From: Hermatobates lingyangjiaoensis | Lineage: Eukaryota > Arthropoda > Insecta > Hemiptera > Hermatobatidae | Assembly: GCA_026182355.1 (NCBI GenBank) | Contig: JAPFBL010000068.1 | Span: 3,923,001-3,987,000 of the forward strand | Direction of reading: 5' to 3' | DNA length: 64,000 nucleotides | Shown: one piece after another, positions 46,953 to 57,960 of the stretch | Numbering within the stretch: the stretch's first letter is position 1 | Layout: every line of letters begins with the position of its first letter | Program-made: the position numbers and the translations under genes | Notes under the pieces: model-generated | What the model saw: the letters and a program-made list of their open reading frames with translations, nothing else | The model's database searches: none | Told to the model about the DNA's origin: nothing

Positions 46953-48215
46953 ACAACCATTGTAACAGTGATTACTTCATTTATATTATTAACATAGCTA
47001 AAGTCATTCCATCTCGAATGGATATATTTTACAACTTTTTTTTCACTTTCTTCTTCGGGATTTAACACAGTTTAAATGAATCACCATCTTGCACGGATGT
47101 TTCGTCAATCCAGTAAATCAAATGCTACCTCCATGGGATAGTCGGCTAGGTTGCTGCTTGCCGCAGCCATAGAGATGAGATTATACTGTGGTTGTTTTTG
47201 TTACTCTGTATTTTCTATTCAGAGAAATTATTAACATAATTTCGTTAATAACCGTACTTATTTACTTATAAACCATGGTTGAAAAGTAGAATACTGATTT
47301 CAAAAACATTAACGGTTCGATTATGTTGGGTGGTTTGAATAATACAGGTCTCTCAAAAAAGATTTTCACACAGTAATTAATTTTTAATTGTCAATCAATC
47401 AATTGAAATTGAGACATAGTTAAACACTTATTTTAATAATTTTTACGTTCAATAGATTGTTGAATGAAATTACCATTATTTTCATTTGCTGAAACAGGTA
47501 CAATTTCATTATACATCACTCGAAAGTATTAAGATAATGATAATTCCTCCAGTTAAATGTTTCTGAGCTAATTGGAAATACTATTAATTGGTGGGAATGA
47601 ACTTTTCGACTATTCATTCGTACTCTAATGACGAGTGCCATCTGAAATTAGAAACAGTATTTGGTTAGGGAGTGCGTCGTGATAAGGTCTTGAAATATCT
47701 GCTGACATTAGAACATATTAGAGTTTGTTATCGCCGTCCTTTAACTTTTCTCATTATTCCACTTTAAATGGTTACAAGTTTTTCATGAAATATATTTAAA
47801 ATTCACATTTATTCAATAGTTTTAATTTTATTATCTAAGTTGTTATAGCATTATTTCTTATAATATTATTTCAATATTGTTTCATAGACCTAGCAGAGAG
47901 TACATTTCATTTAATAATAAACAAGTAGTGGTATAAAGCATGCATGGTATAAAGCAATATGCTAAACTATCTCTTATGGAAGAAGAGTGTGTAGCGTGCT
48001 TATAGTTTAAAACATCATGTTTGATTGTTTAAATATTCTATAATTTATTCAATGTTCTATCCATTAATCCGTGCAAGATGGTGAGATTCATTTAAACTGA
48101 GTTAAATCCCGAAGAAGAAAGTGAAAAAAAAAGTTGTAAAATATATCCATTCGAGATGGAATGACTTTAGCTATGTTAATAACAGAAATGAAGTAATCAC
48201 TGTTACAATGGTTGT
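46953..48215. mobile_element. Foldback element with inverted ends (copy 2)
   Basis: Duplicate of 37045-38304. The arms again begin ACAACCATTGTAACAGTGAT and end in its complement. Differences are few: one T in place of C in the left arm, which makes it match the right arm better, and an extra C near 48069. One arm may have corrected the other in one copy. Confidence 0.7.
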
Positions 48216-51200
48216 TTTTAAACATTCTTTTAAATAAATTATATGGTGATATCCTTGAGAAGATTTTTAAAAAATAATGAGGAAAATGGAATACCTAAGA
48301 AGAAAAAAAAGTGGTGGAGAAGATTATTTTCTTAAAGAGCTAGTTTATTAGAAGAAATCTTCAAATATAAGACAATATGTTCAAAATAGTAGTGTAAAAG
48401 AAAAACTGATGAATTATTGAAAATATATAGGAAGATGAGAGAAATTTTATTTACTTGCAAAGAACTTTCAGATGATGTAAGAGTACAGTAATATGATAGA
48501 ACTATTATGACAGGTCGATTGTATTAAGAAGTTTATTTCAAAAAAAGTAATGAAAAAATTAGACTTATTTAAATTTAGTGGCAAAGTGATAGAATGCATT
48601 GGTTTTGGTCACGTTTTAAGAACACCGATTTGGCAATATGGTGGAAGAAAAGTTCGAATATTTAATTGAGTCAATGAAAGAAAAATCAAGGGCTTTGAAA
48701 ATATATTGAAAGATTTACCTTTATTACCTATTGGCTTTTTAATAATTAAAATATGGGATTCTATTAATGAATGAACTTCTCAGGAGAAATCTTTAGTACT
48801 GCTTGATGTAAATATAGACAATTTTTATCAGTAGTGTATCAGCTTCTTTTATTCTTTAATTGAAGATATCTGGATAGTTTAGGAGAGAAAAAGAGTCAAG
48901 GAAGAAACAAAATATTGATCAAGGCATGGAGGAAAAGCAATTACGGAATGGTTATGATACTTTTGAAGAAGGGAGTGGGGTGTGAGGATAAAGTGCTTCC
49001 TAGATATTGAAAAAAATTTCAAATATCGTTGAGTGATTAAATGTATATTAAATTATAATAATATATTAAATGTATATACAGAGAGTGATTGAAAATGTGT
49101 AAAAAAAATTTAATAATAAATAAAATGAATGTCTACTAATATAGTACAGTCTTTTTTATGGTAACTCGCAGCCGTTTCCTTCTTAAGGCCGTCATTACAA
49201 CACATGTATGTGATCCTTCAGAGGAATTTCAGTAAGTAGTTGAAAAACTAAAACACTCATTTTGTGTTAACTTGGAGATTTTTTACTTCCAAAGATGTAG
49301 TGATAGTCAAAATACGATACAAAATTCCAAGAAAGGCCAAGGGATAAAAACCTTCAGATTGAATAAATGGTGTACTTATATTTTTACATCCATTAAATTG
49401 CTATTATATGTATAATTAAGGTGTAATAAAAATAGTAACATTTAAGTTCAATTAGTGGCAACAAAATTGAGAATAGAACCTCTGAATAAGACTAATTCTG
49501 TAGTTGAACTTACTGAGTGTTTTTTCGACAAGTTTAGATCAAAATTAAATTTAGGAGATGCACTAGTTTATTTGAGGAATGAATCATTGATGGTACTTAC
49601 GTGAATTAAGAATGAACAATAATTGAATGTATTTTTTGCCAATAGCGTCAGGAGAATATCGTTTGTCAGCTACCCGATGGAGTGGTATTGTATACCTGAG
49701 GAAAGTATTGTAACCTACATTCGCAATAAAATTGAAAAAAAAAAATAAAAAAAAGATAATTTATCTCGCATATGGTGAAAGACTCAAGAAGGATATCTAG
49801 ATGAAGTAAACAAAGAGAACCGAATGCAATAGCCATGACAATAATTAACATGACAGAAACAAATATTTAACAGATTATCTGAATTATTTGCTCATTAATA
49901 TAAAATTAGTCAAAATTCTAGGGAGGATGCTGCGCTTTACAAACGATTAGTTGGCAGGACAAAAAGAGAACCTTCGGTTTGCCAAAAGTTTCGAATTCAA
50001 AATTGTCATTATGGAGAATCATTCAATTTAAACATTTTGAAGACAGAGATTATGAGAAATATAGAAAATATTTTGTGACGAGAATAAACTGTGAAAAATT
50101 AAGCTGAAATTATCTGTATACAAGAATTATTAATTTTTAAGTATTCTTAATGATTTTAGAAATTAGGAATTTAATCAATCAATTGCAGAGAAGTTAATAT
50201 TTGCGCATATTTTGCAACATTATATGTTCACTAACCTTGTGAAAAGATTTTTTTTTAAAGTAGATACAAACAGCTAACAAAGTACTCATAGTATCCAAAA
50301 AGTTACTGTACTTTTGTAAATATATTCTTTGAAAAGATTAATTTTTGCGATTTACTATGAGTAGAGAATAGTGATCATGACAAAAGTATATTTTGAAAAT
50401 TTTTTATGTTGGCAGTATAAGTATAGGTTACATGTCATCCCAAATTTTGCAAACACGCCACAAATTGCACTATTAGACAGATCTGGATGCAATTTAAAGG
50501 ATATTGAGGCATACTTGCGTTGTTTGAACTGTTGCAATTTTTTTCTCGCTATTCTAATTATTCTGGAAATTCATTATTGTTTTCATATGAGTATTGCATG
50601 ATGAAAATTTCATAACATATTTAAGAGTACTACAGTAAATATAACACAGAAAAGGAAAACTAGATTAGTTTTGTCTAAATAAGAAGAACCGAGTGGAACT
50701 TTCGCATCCAATAGCTCATTCGTAAAATACCGTAATACGTTCGCAAGTTCGTATTCTGGATAGAACATCTATTTATGTTTTGTATTTTTTTCTGTTAAAT
50801 ATTAGAGAATAGTATTTTCTGATTTAGAGTAGTATTGAAATTAATTAACATCAAATAATGATTACAGGTTACTATTGATTTTGAACAACCTCTCTGAATC
50901 TATTGCACATTGAGTATTTTCTATATTCAGTTTGATTTGTAAGTCACTTGAAGTTGTTTGCCTTAATTTAATTAAAATCTCTGTATGTCAGAATAAATGA
51001 TTTGTTGATCTTGTTAATTCTGTCAATGTTATTGACCGTGTTCAAGAAAAAAATATATATATATAAAGAACTCTCATCTATCATAAGATTGTATTGCTCC
51101 AAATAAGTTATGTGAAAGTAATTAAAAGTTTTTTTAGGTTATTTCAAAGCTATTGAAATGTAGACGTATTCAATTTAAAGCTGGGTCATTGAATATTGGA

Positions 51201-51420
51201 ACATATTAGCATGGTGGGTTTAAATAAACAAAAGAAAGCAGATCTTTTTGAGGTCGTAAGGAAAAAAGTGCAAGAAAGCCAATTTTACATAACTCAAACA
51301 TTTATCTTAACCATAGCTTTATAAGGATTTGGAGTATCACAACACAGAATTGCAAGTGACTGGTATCAGATCACTTGCATTTTCTTATATGGTAAGAAAG
51401 CAAGAGAAAGAGAATCTTAT
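48216..51420. other. AT-rich end of copy 2, no gene seen
   Basis: It parallels 38305-41470. About 46 bp near 50203-50255 are present here and missing from copy 1. Confidence 0.5.
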
Positions 51421-52969
51421 CAAGAAGGCCCTTGATTGAACCGTAATAAAGTAAAAACCAAACTGCTAACTCAAGACTTCCAGCTGAACAGCTTATTCAC
51501 TAGCAGATCAGGACCGACAACCCTTAAATGAGGCAGGAGGCAATCGGTCATAAGAGCTGTAGTGTGATCACTTGAAACCAGAAAACTATAGGAAATTGAG
51601 GCCTATCCAAGATCTAAAGTCATCGATACAAATAACCCCAGAATAGCGAAAGAGATCGAAATTTCAACCCTACTGGTTTTCATTGAATGAGAAACAACCC
51701 CACGCCAACAAAAACAGAAAAATATTGTGACATTGGTTAAAGATTATTATTTTAATAGTAACAACATATTTTACTAAAACTACATTTTTTTTCAAAGTTA
51801 CGATGATAATTAATAATCAGTCATTTAAGAAAAAGAAAGATGAGGTAGCAAATTTTGTGACTAAAGAATAAGAATTCTTATTGAATATAAATTGTAAAGT
51901 ATAAATTTAATACCGTAACCTAAGAATATTTCAGGGAATCTTTCAAATATTCCACAATAAGATAATTCTTCGGTTAAGTGTTCCTCTCTAATCAATTTTT
52001 GACATTAATTTCTGTTTGGAAGTAAGTATACTCGTCTGTGTCATTTATCAAATATTCTCAAGTTAATATTACATTTAGTACAAAATTTTAGTTAAGTAAA
52101 TTAACAATATTTAGATAAAATTATTCTGGAAATATCAACAGAATAGATGAGTAAAATGATACTCAACTAAATGAATTCCTAGTCTTTAACACCTAGCAGT
52201 GAGAACCCCATGGACAACGACACAAAACAATCCATTTTAATATAACAACCATTATCATTATTAAAAGTAGTATTGAAATGAATAATGATTTTTTGAACTG
52301 ACTCATTTTAAGTTATCCTTACTTAGAATAATTTCTCTCTGTCGGTTTGTCCGTAAAACTTTCTAACAAATGAACTCAGCCACCATAAGATATATGAAAC
52401 TGAAACCTTTAAAGTAGGTTTGTGTATGTCTAACTTAAAATCTAAGCTTTGAATAGATAGAAAATTTAACATAGAAGCGAAGTTATGGACTTTTAAGCTG
52501 TCTTTGGCTAACTTCACAGACATGTTTATTTTGAAAATATGCAGGTATAGGAAGTAGGTATTCTTAGTTGATATCAATTTCATTTTCATTTAAGCTCCCA
52601 GCAAGAGATAAATGATAAGGTGTTTCCCGAAGTTCAAGACCTGCTAGTATTCAGAATAACTGGCTTTGTAAACAATTCAGAATAAATTCTCTCCTCTAGA
52701 AATGAACAGGCAGGAAAAAATCAATAAACAAATTATTGCTTGAGTGTCCCAACAATGTGCAACAGTACATGAATCTGAATTTGTTCTTTGCATATATACG
52801 CCATAGAGGCTGATATCATGACTGAGTGTGGAACTGGGGGAGTCAGTGTTTATACCACGTATACCATTGATACCTAGCAGCAGTCTTGCAATGTCGGCAA
52901 GTAAGTCGCAAGGCCAAACTCTGTCTACGGCAGAATTGAAATAAGGAGACCAAGTGTTTCTCACGTGGT
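51421..52969. other. Unique AT-rich DNA right of the duplication
   Basis: The minus-strand frame at 52677-52991 is open for 104 codons but begins at TTG, and no domain is recognised. 51421-51720 is somewhat purine-rich and less AT-rich. No firm feature. Confidence 0.4.
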
Positions 52970-53027
52970 CAACTAATATGTTGCTGCTCAAGAGTCAGAG
53001 GTTCCAACTCTCCGTTTTTCCATTCAC
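52970..53027 (-). other. Candidate terminal coding exon, minus strand
   Basis: On the minus strand a pyrimidine-rich acceptor TTGTCTGTCCTTCAG ends at 53028. The following frame reads EWKNGELEPLTLEQQHIS and then a stop at about 52971. The peptide is coding-like, but short and unmatched. A plus-strand exon candidate lies 140 bp away, so at most one of the two is likely to be real. Confidence 0.2.
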
Positions 53028-53166
53028 CTGAAGGACAGACAACTAATGTGGTGTATAGAGAGGCAGTTACTTAACACTGTGTTAATAAATATTTTATTTC
53101 TATATTCCTTTTCTATAATTTTTCTACTAATATTTTGAAATACCACGTATCATCTCTGAATTTTAG

Positions 53167-53234
53167 TAAAATATCCGTCAAAGACGGGAACGTCTGCTGG
53201 TCAACTAATATTAGAAGAGCCTCTGAACCTGTTG
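53167..53234 (+). other. Candidate internal exon, plus strand
   Basis: The acceptor ATCTCTGAATTTTAG ends at 53166 and the donor GTTG then GTAAGT lies at 53231-53240, defining 68 bp that are less AT-rich than the surroundings. One frame is fully open (ISVKDGNVCWSTNIRRASEP). No partner exons are recognised within the window. Confidence 0.3.
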
Positions 53235-53834
53235 GTAAGTTTATTATATCTGCAGGTTGGTAAATAAGTTGTTAATTTAAAATTATTTTCAGAAAATAAA
53301 AGTTTAGTTAATAAACATTTTATAGTGTTCCGGGATTATTTATAACAATCGTTTGTAGTTTTTACTTTTTTTTATTTTTATCTTTTGGTCAAATTTGTAA
53401 ATGCCTAAACGTATTTATTTATTCCGTTGTTCTTAAGAAAAAATGATGGATTAATTAATAGAAAATTCAACGGAATAAAAAAGAACATTAAACCTTGCTA
53501 TATTTTTATGGCTGTGATCTGTAATAAATAGCATTGAGTAGCATTCTTCCACTGAGGGGGAAGCGAGTTTATGCCTGTTGTAGTGTGCCCTTAAAACTTT
53601 CGACACACAACATATATTCAGATATAATAGCGTAAATATAAATATTTGAGGAGACCTCAGACAATGAAAATAGATTTATTTTGTTGCCAACATATAGTTA
53701 ACTTGTAAGAAAGAAAAAAAAATATTTTATACAACAATTGAAAAAAAAAAAAAATTTTGTTTTTTATGTTGTTGAATACGCATGTTAGAAAAAATCTTGT
53801 TGAAGTTATGTATATACAAATATTTCTTAAAAGC
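53235..53834. other. AT-rich stretch with A-rich simple sequence
   Basis: Runs of A near 53715 and 53741. No coding signal. Confidence 0.5.
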
Positions 53835-53877
53835 AATGCGTTTCAAAGACTCAGTCTTCTTCTTCAGTTACATGAAG
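53835..53877 (-). ncRNA. Hammerhead-like motif (family H)
   Basis: On the minus strand the sequence reads CTGAAGA, AG, AAGAC-TGA-GTCTT, T, GAAAC, GCATTGC. Stem II is a perfect 5-bp hairpin and the CTGANGA and GAAAC boxes are intact. An AT-rich run follows. No inverted partner found. The GC-richer stretch at 54300-54560 may be further PLE sequence on the same strand. Confidence 0.45.
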
Positions 53878-55149
53878 CACGTTATTGTACGTGTGTAGAG
53901 AACAATTATTTTCCAAATGAGTAAGTGAATACTACATAGTAACTATCATATAAGTTTAGGAGAAGTTATAAATGTTGGAAAATGTTTGAGTTGGGTGTTG
54001 CTTGAATCAGGTTCTCGGTCTAAGAACAGTCACAGAGGAGACATATTTACTGGCCATCTTGAATTAAAAGCATCTCTGTAATATATCACCCAACGTCCAT
54101 CACATTATGGCTTTCTCAAAGAAAGTCTCAAAAACAAAGAAAATTAATTACTTAAAAGACAAAACATGCTTAAAACTCAGAGACATTTAGCATCGAGAAA
54201 CAAAACAAACTGGACCATTCCAAATCTATTACAAAAAAAAAAAAAAAAAAGAAGTAACAAAAATAAAGACGTTTACCAAGCAAAAGTAATGCAAAAAAGA
54301 TTGGGGTATTAAGAAAGCGAGTGGATGCAATTAGGCGGGAGGCTTAGCCATGCTGTGCTTCTAATTTTCCCTGAGTGCTCCTTAAGGTCATGCATCATCA
54401 CAGGTAATTCCATCTCTTCTAGTCCAAACACTCCCTAATTGAATTAAATTTAATCAATTTCCTCCAGTCAACCTCACTTAAACCATTTTAATAATTACCT
54501 TCCTCGATCCCTAAAGACCGATTCCATTTCATGTTGCAAACTAATATTTCCTTCCTGTCAGGTTTATTTTTTCTCTATGAAATTATTATTGATATATATT
54601 TTCTAAGAAATAGCATTTAGAAAAGTACCTTTAGACAGAAGAGAAAGCTAAGAAATTGATTCTAAAATCTTTAATGGCAAATATCATGATATCTTTTAAA
54701 AAGGGAAAACCAAATCACTAAACACTTTTCTTAGTAATCTTGTAGATTTTGTTTTTGTTATTCTCAACGACATTAATAGGAAACTGAACTATTTATATTA
54801 TATATTAATCTTTATAAATGAATATGCATATTCTTAAGTTATGAATAAATGGTATATTCAAATAAATTGAAAGAATTTACTCAAAAAAACGTAATGAAAT
54901 GATTTATTCAACCGTAATGAAATTGTATTGCTCAGATTGTTGATGATGCTTAGAATGTTAGTGATATAAAAAACTGTTTGGGAAAGCATTGGATAACTAA
55001 TTACGGAAGTTGTGTTTTTTGCTATCTCAGTTAATTTTGACAAACTGATAAGGGGTTCAAGCACTTCAAAGGCGGTATTAGAAGGAAAGAATCATATATT
55101 GCTTTATCTAATATAATTATGTCAGCTTGTCTTTTGTTATGAAACATCT
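53878..55149. other. No firm feature; A-tract and GC-richer patch
   Basis: An uninterrupted A tract of about 17-18 bases lies at about 54233-54250. The following 54300-54560 is richer in C and CT. Both may belong to a retroelement, but neither coding sequence nor a target duplication is visible. Confidence 0.4.
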
Positions 55150-55269
55150 CCTTTTTTTTTAGAGATTGCCACTTAAACCGTATTCTCAAATGACACGAGC
55201 CGTTTGGTATGTACATTACATACGCATTTGATACGCATATGATTGAAGTAATAGCCAGAGCAATCTTAA
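55150..55269 (+). pseudogene. R1-like LINE fragment, left of the piggyBac insertion
   Basis: One plus frame gives HEPFGMYITYAFDTHMIEVI followed by ARAI up to the TTAA site. This parallels the LINE segment just after the reverse transcriptase fingers (YLGV, then H..EVARKA). It continues across the piggyBac into SRIQRVSKVTWDKGF at 56576, with a one-base frame change at the junction. Stops interrupt the upstream part. Confidence 0.6.
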
Positions 55270-55413
55270 CCCTAGATAGATAACCTACGTCGAATCGACG
55301 TAATCGATTATAGAAAATCAATATAACTCGTTTGTTTTTCGCGCCCCTAAACTCGCTGTTCCTGCCAACTCACTCGGCCGTTGGAGCTTGCAGGACGCAC
55401 CCGTTTCGTTCCG

Positions 55414-55569
55414 GTAAGTGCAATACTTTCCTAGATATTTACCTGCTGTACGTCGATGTGACGTATGGTTATCTTTAGTGTCAGTTTTTTTACTTTTGGG
55501 AATATGTATTATTACGACTTTTTTGCGAATATTGTACATATTTTTTATAAGTAATTTTTATTGATATAG
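55414..55569 (+). other. Candidate 5' UTR intron of the piggyBac transposase
   Basis: A strong donor (TTCCG then GTAAGTGC) and an acceptor (TTTATTGATATAG then GCC) bracket 156 bp just upstream of the transposase ATG at 55590. The subterminal repeat ACGTATGGTTATCTTTAGTG lies inside it. Confidence 0.45.
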
Positions 55570-55589
55570 GCCACGACCAAAAGAATACA

Positions 55590-55745
55590 ATGACGTCACA
55601 AATTGATATAGGCGATGCAGAAATCAGTCGGTTGTTGCAAGAAACGAGCGATGAAGAAATTCAGGGGTCGGACAGTGAAACTGAAGATAATTTATTAGAA
55701 GACGAAGTACAGAGTGATGGAGAAGACTGCGATTCATTTTTATAA
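55590..55745 (+). pseudogene. piggyBac transposase, N-terminal remnant
   Basis: From ATG at 55590 the frame encodes 51 residues and stops at 55743-55745. The sequence is strongly acidic (repeated D and E, for example DEEIQGSDSETEDNLLEDE), as is usual for the disordered N-terminus of piggyBac transposases. The frame then runs into the deletion junction at about 55725-55745, beyond which the transposase continues in another frame. The piece lacks the DNA-binding and catalytic domains. Confidence 0.85.
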
Positions 55746-56208
55746 TGAAACAAAGGGGGGAGTCGACACTTTCGACCAAATGTGCTCGTCAATGTCCTGT
55801 AGCCGCAATACAAACAGGTGGCCCATGGCCATGTTTTATGGGATCTTGAATATGGCATTTATAAATTCATACATTATTTACTGTGATAATGTCATATCCA
55901 AGAAAGAAAATCCGCTGGCGCGTAGAGATTTCATGAAAAAGCTCAGCAATAGCTTGATCCCATGGATGGAGACGAGGCAGCAAATGCTTACATTGCCTAC
56001 CAATATAAAAGAAAAAATTAGTAGTATATTACCAAAAAGACGAGCTGAACCTCCCACACAAGATGAAGGTATACCTGAGCCAAAGAAAAGAAAATATTGT
56101 GCCTATTGTCCATCAAAACTTAGACGGATGACAAAGACTATTTGCGATAGGTGCAAAAATCCCATCTGTGGAGAGCACAAGTTCAGCGCCTGCCCTAAGT
56201 GCCTATGA
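55737..56208 (+). pseudogene. piggyBac transposase, C-terminal remnant
   Basis: It is read in the frame of the 164-codon ORF that opens at 55714. The recognisable part starts at FYNETKGGVDTFDQMC. This holds the third catalytic aspartate and the neighbouring aspartate (D447 and D450 in the cabbage looper enzyme). It continues through NRWPMAMFYGILNMAFINSY and an insertion-domain tail with a KKRK cluster, and ends with the cysteine-rich domain (YCAYC, CDRC, ICGEH, CPKC), which binds terminal DNA. The first two catalytic aspartates (D268 and D346 in that enzyme) are in the missing part. The first nine codons of the ORF come from the N-terminal piece out of frame. Compared with about 600 residues for intact transposases, some 390 are lost. 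Confidence 0.95.
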
Positions 56209-56572
56209 GGCCAAAATTACTAAAGATTTATATTTACTTAGGTTTTTTATATTATAGAGAGTACAAAAAGTTGATTTTGAAAAGTTTTAATGGTAAATTA
56301 TAAGACTGACGAAGAGATTCCTTATCTTTAAGTTTCGTAAAATAAGAAGTTCCTTGATTTGTTCCTTATTGTTTTTTCATAATAAAATTTAAATAAATAC
56401 TTATGTTGTTTTATGTACTCGGCACTCAATTACATACATTAACACATATTATTACATTTATAAACCTAGTATACACTTAATCGAAAATATGCTCACTCAA
56501 ACATCCGCACGTCGAGTCGACGTATGGTTATCTTTAGTGTATAGTGTAATATGGTTATCTATCTAGGGTTAA

Positions 56573-56837
56573 ATTTTCTCGAATACAAAGAGTATCTAAA
56601 GTTACTTGGGATAAAGGTTTCAGAGGCTGTTCTATCATGTATAGTGTAATAATTTACCCCATCGTTCGTCATGGCTCTTCTTTTTGGGCCAAGCTTATCA
56701 CGACGACTTATTTAAAAAGCTCCTTTCTGTCCAACGTAAAGCCTTAATTCTAGTAACCAATTAAGTTATAAAACAATAAGTACAGTAGCAGTACAAGTAG
56801 TTAATGGAAAAATTCCAATTGACATTTTATTAAAATA
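56573..56837 (+). pseudogene. R1-like LINE fragment between piggyBac and Helitron
   Basis: The translation gives SRIQRVSKVTWDKGFRGCSI, then MYSVIIYPIVRHGSSFWAK, then QRKALILVT. After a frameshift it gives YKTISTVAVQVVNGKIPIDI. This is the standard order downstream of the R1 reverse transcriptase (RV.K.TWG, IY..I..PI..YGS..WA, QR.ALI..T.AY.T.ST.A..V..G..PIDL). Stops and one frameshift show it is dead. Confidence 0.85.
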
Positions 56838-57420
56838 CTAGACTACCCATTACCCGTTGGGCCAATCATCACCTCTCTTTTCTATGCAGTCATGTTCACG
56901 TAAATGCAGATGAACTAACTATAAATGACCCTACTGAGAACAACATGTAATTGGCTATGTTGAAATACTGCTTTACCTAAATGAACTAAAACTTTCTGTA
57001 GAGTCTCACCTTGAGACTTATGAATAGTCATGGCAAATGCTAACTGAATCGAATTGAATCATTGAAAAAGAAATGTTGCCCTCTTTAGATAAAACAAATT
57101 TGAAACATAGAATTAAAAAATTTAAAACTATTTCCCCTTGAAACAGTGATGCAATAATTTTACAAACAATAACTTTATCATAAGCTTCTCAGTTATTAAT
57201 CTTGTTTCATTATATAAGCGCGGTAGATCAGCATTTCTCATACACATGACAGGATCTCCTTTTCTGAATTCATGCTTATGTTTTGGAAGTGAAGTGCAAA
57301 AAGTCCTCTTGGCATAGAGAGTAGCGTCAAGAATTAAAAGTAAATACATGCAATAAAAAAACATCGTCTAAAGAAAAATAAGTTTCCAAAAATGGGACTA
57401 AGGTTTTCCTAGAAAGAAAT
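56838..57420 (-). mobile_element. Helitron 3' fragment with Pif1-like helicase remnant
   Basis: On the minus strand the frame 57364-57128 encodes HEFRKGDPVMCMRNADLPRL then YNETRLIT. A later piece (about 57050-56885) encodes LAFAMTIHKSQGETLQKVLV, then HSQLHVVLSRV, then FICIYVNMTA after a stop. These are the C-terminal motifs of the Helitron Rep/helicase protein (KGxPVMxxRN, NGTRL, AFAxTINKxQGQT, LYVALSRV). The minus-strand end reads GGGTAGTCTAG followed by T. CTAG fits the CTRR terminus and insertion before T, with a small CCCA/TGGG hairpin upstream. The inner boundary, about 57400-57450, is not sharp. It interrupts the R1-like LINE. Confidence 0.85.
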
Positions 57421-57449
57421 TGGTTAGATTTATTCTATAGCAGAAATAG

Positions 57450-57960
57450 ATTTTACATCTGGAGTCAGTAATTTTCCCTGGCTTGTGTTGAAAGAATTTA
57501 TATAAGACAAATGAATTGGAAGAATGGGCTCTGAAGTCGTGGCAGGATAGGTGGAATGCCAACGAACGAGGGAGGTAGACTTGGAAATGTTTCCCCCAAA
57601 TTCACAAAATATTAAGTTGTCACTTTCTCCCATTAACCCATTGGCTTGTTAAAATCTTGTTGGACCACGGAATTATAACTCATTTATAAATAAGTATAAC
57701 CTAATACGGAGGCCTAGTTGCATCTGCAGTGATTATGCTGTGACAGTCGACCACGTTTTGTTTTCTTGTGTTCGTTATGATTGCTTGGGTTATTAATTAA
57801 TAATATCCAGTAGCCCTTACACAGAGCAAGTTATCCAAGACTGTTTTCGGAGTCCACTCTTGACAAAAGCCCTTTTAAAGTTTGACTATGGCATCTCAAA
57901 AAGGAATAGAGTTGTAGGTGGTGCAGCTCCAGGAATTAATAGACACCCCTAGAGTATTCC
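57450..57960 (+). pseudogene. R1-like LINE C-terminal fragment, right of the Helitron
   Basis: The translation gives WQDRWNANERGR, a stop, then TWKCFPQ. This matches the WQ.RW....GRWTY...P segment also seen at 14209. After frame changes it gives YNSFINKYNLIRRPSCICSD, then YAVTVDHVLFSCVRYD, the C-terminal cysteine-histidine knuckle. It continues the same LINE as 55150-55269 and 56573-56837. Confidence 0.85.

Larger units (their letters stand above)
41473..51420 (+). repeat. Large tandem duplication, copy 2
   Basis: This is the second copy of 32034-41470, with the same orientation and order. It starts inside a family A PLE-like unit and ends at AGAGAATCTTAT (51409-51420), beyond which the sequence is unique. 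It differs from copy 1 by a 547-bp LINE insertion at 45866, loss of about 60 bp at about 44923, a small replacement near 43250 and scattered substitutions, most of them between about 43.2 and 45.0 kb. The first 1.7 kb looks identical. Confidence 0.97.
55266..56572. mobile_element. piggyBac element, internally deleted
   Basis: TTAA at 55266-55269 and 56569-56572 flanks a 1299-bp element with perfect 16-bp terminal inverted repeats, CCCTAGATAGATAACC at 55270-55285 and its complement at 56553-56568. CCCTAG ends and TTAA targets define the superfamily. Just inside each end is a palindrome, ACGTCGAATCGACGT (55287-55301) and ACGTCGAGTCGACGT (56509-56523). ACGTATGGTTATCTTTAGTG occurs near both ends in the same orientation (55461 and 56521 region). 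The transposase gene has lost its middle, so the copy cannot move by itself but its ends look complete. Confidence 0.96.

Noticed and set aside
52677..52991. 104-codon minus-strand ORF as a gene
   Set aside because: It begins with TTG just after a stop, has no recognised domain, and competes with two exon candidates in other frames or strands.
55031..55539. Two minus-strand ORFs (96 and 73 codons)
   Set aside because: They overlap the piggyBac end, leader and LINE flank on the strand opposite to the recognisable coding sequence, and have no domain.
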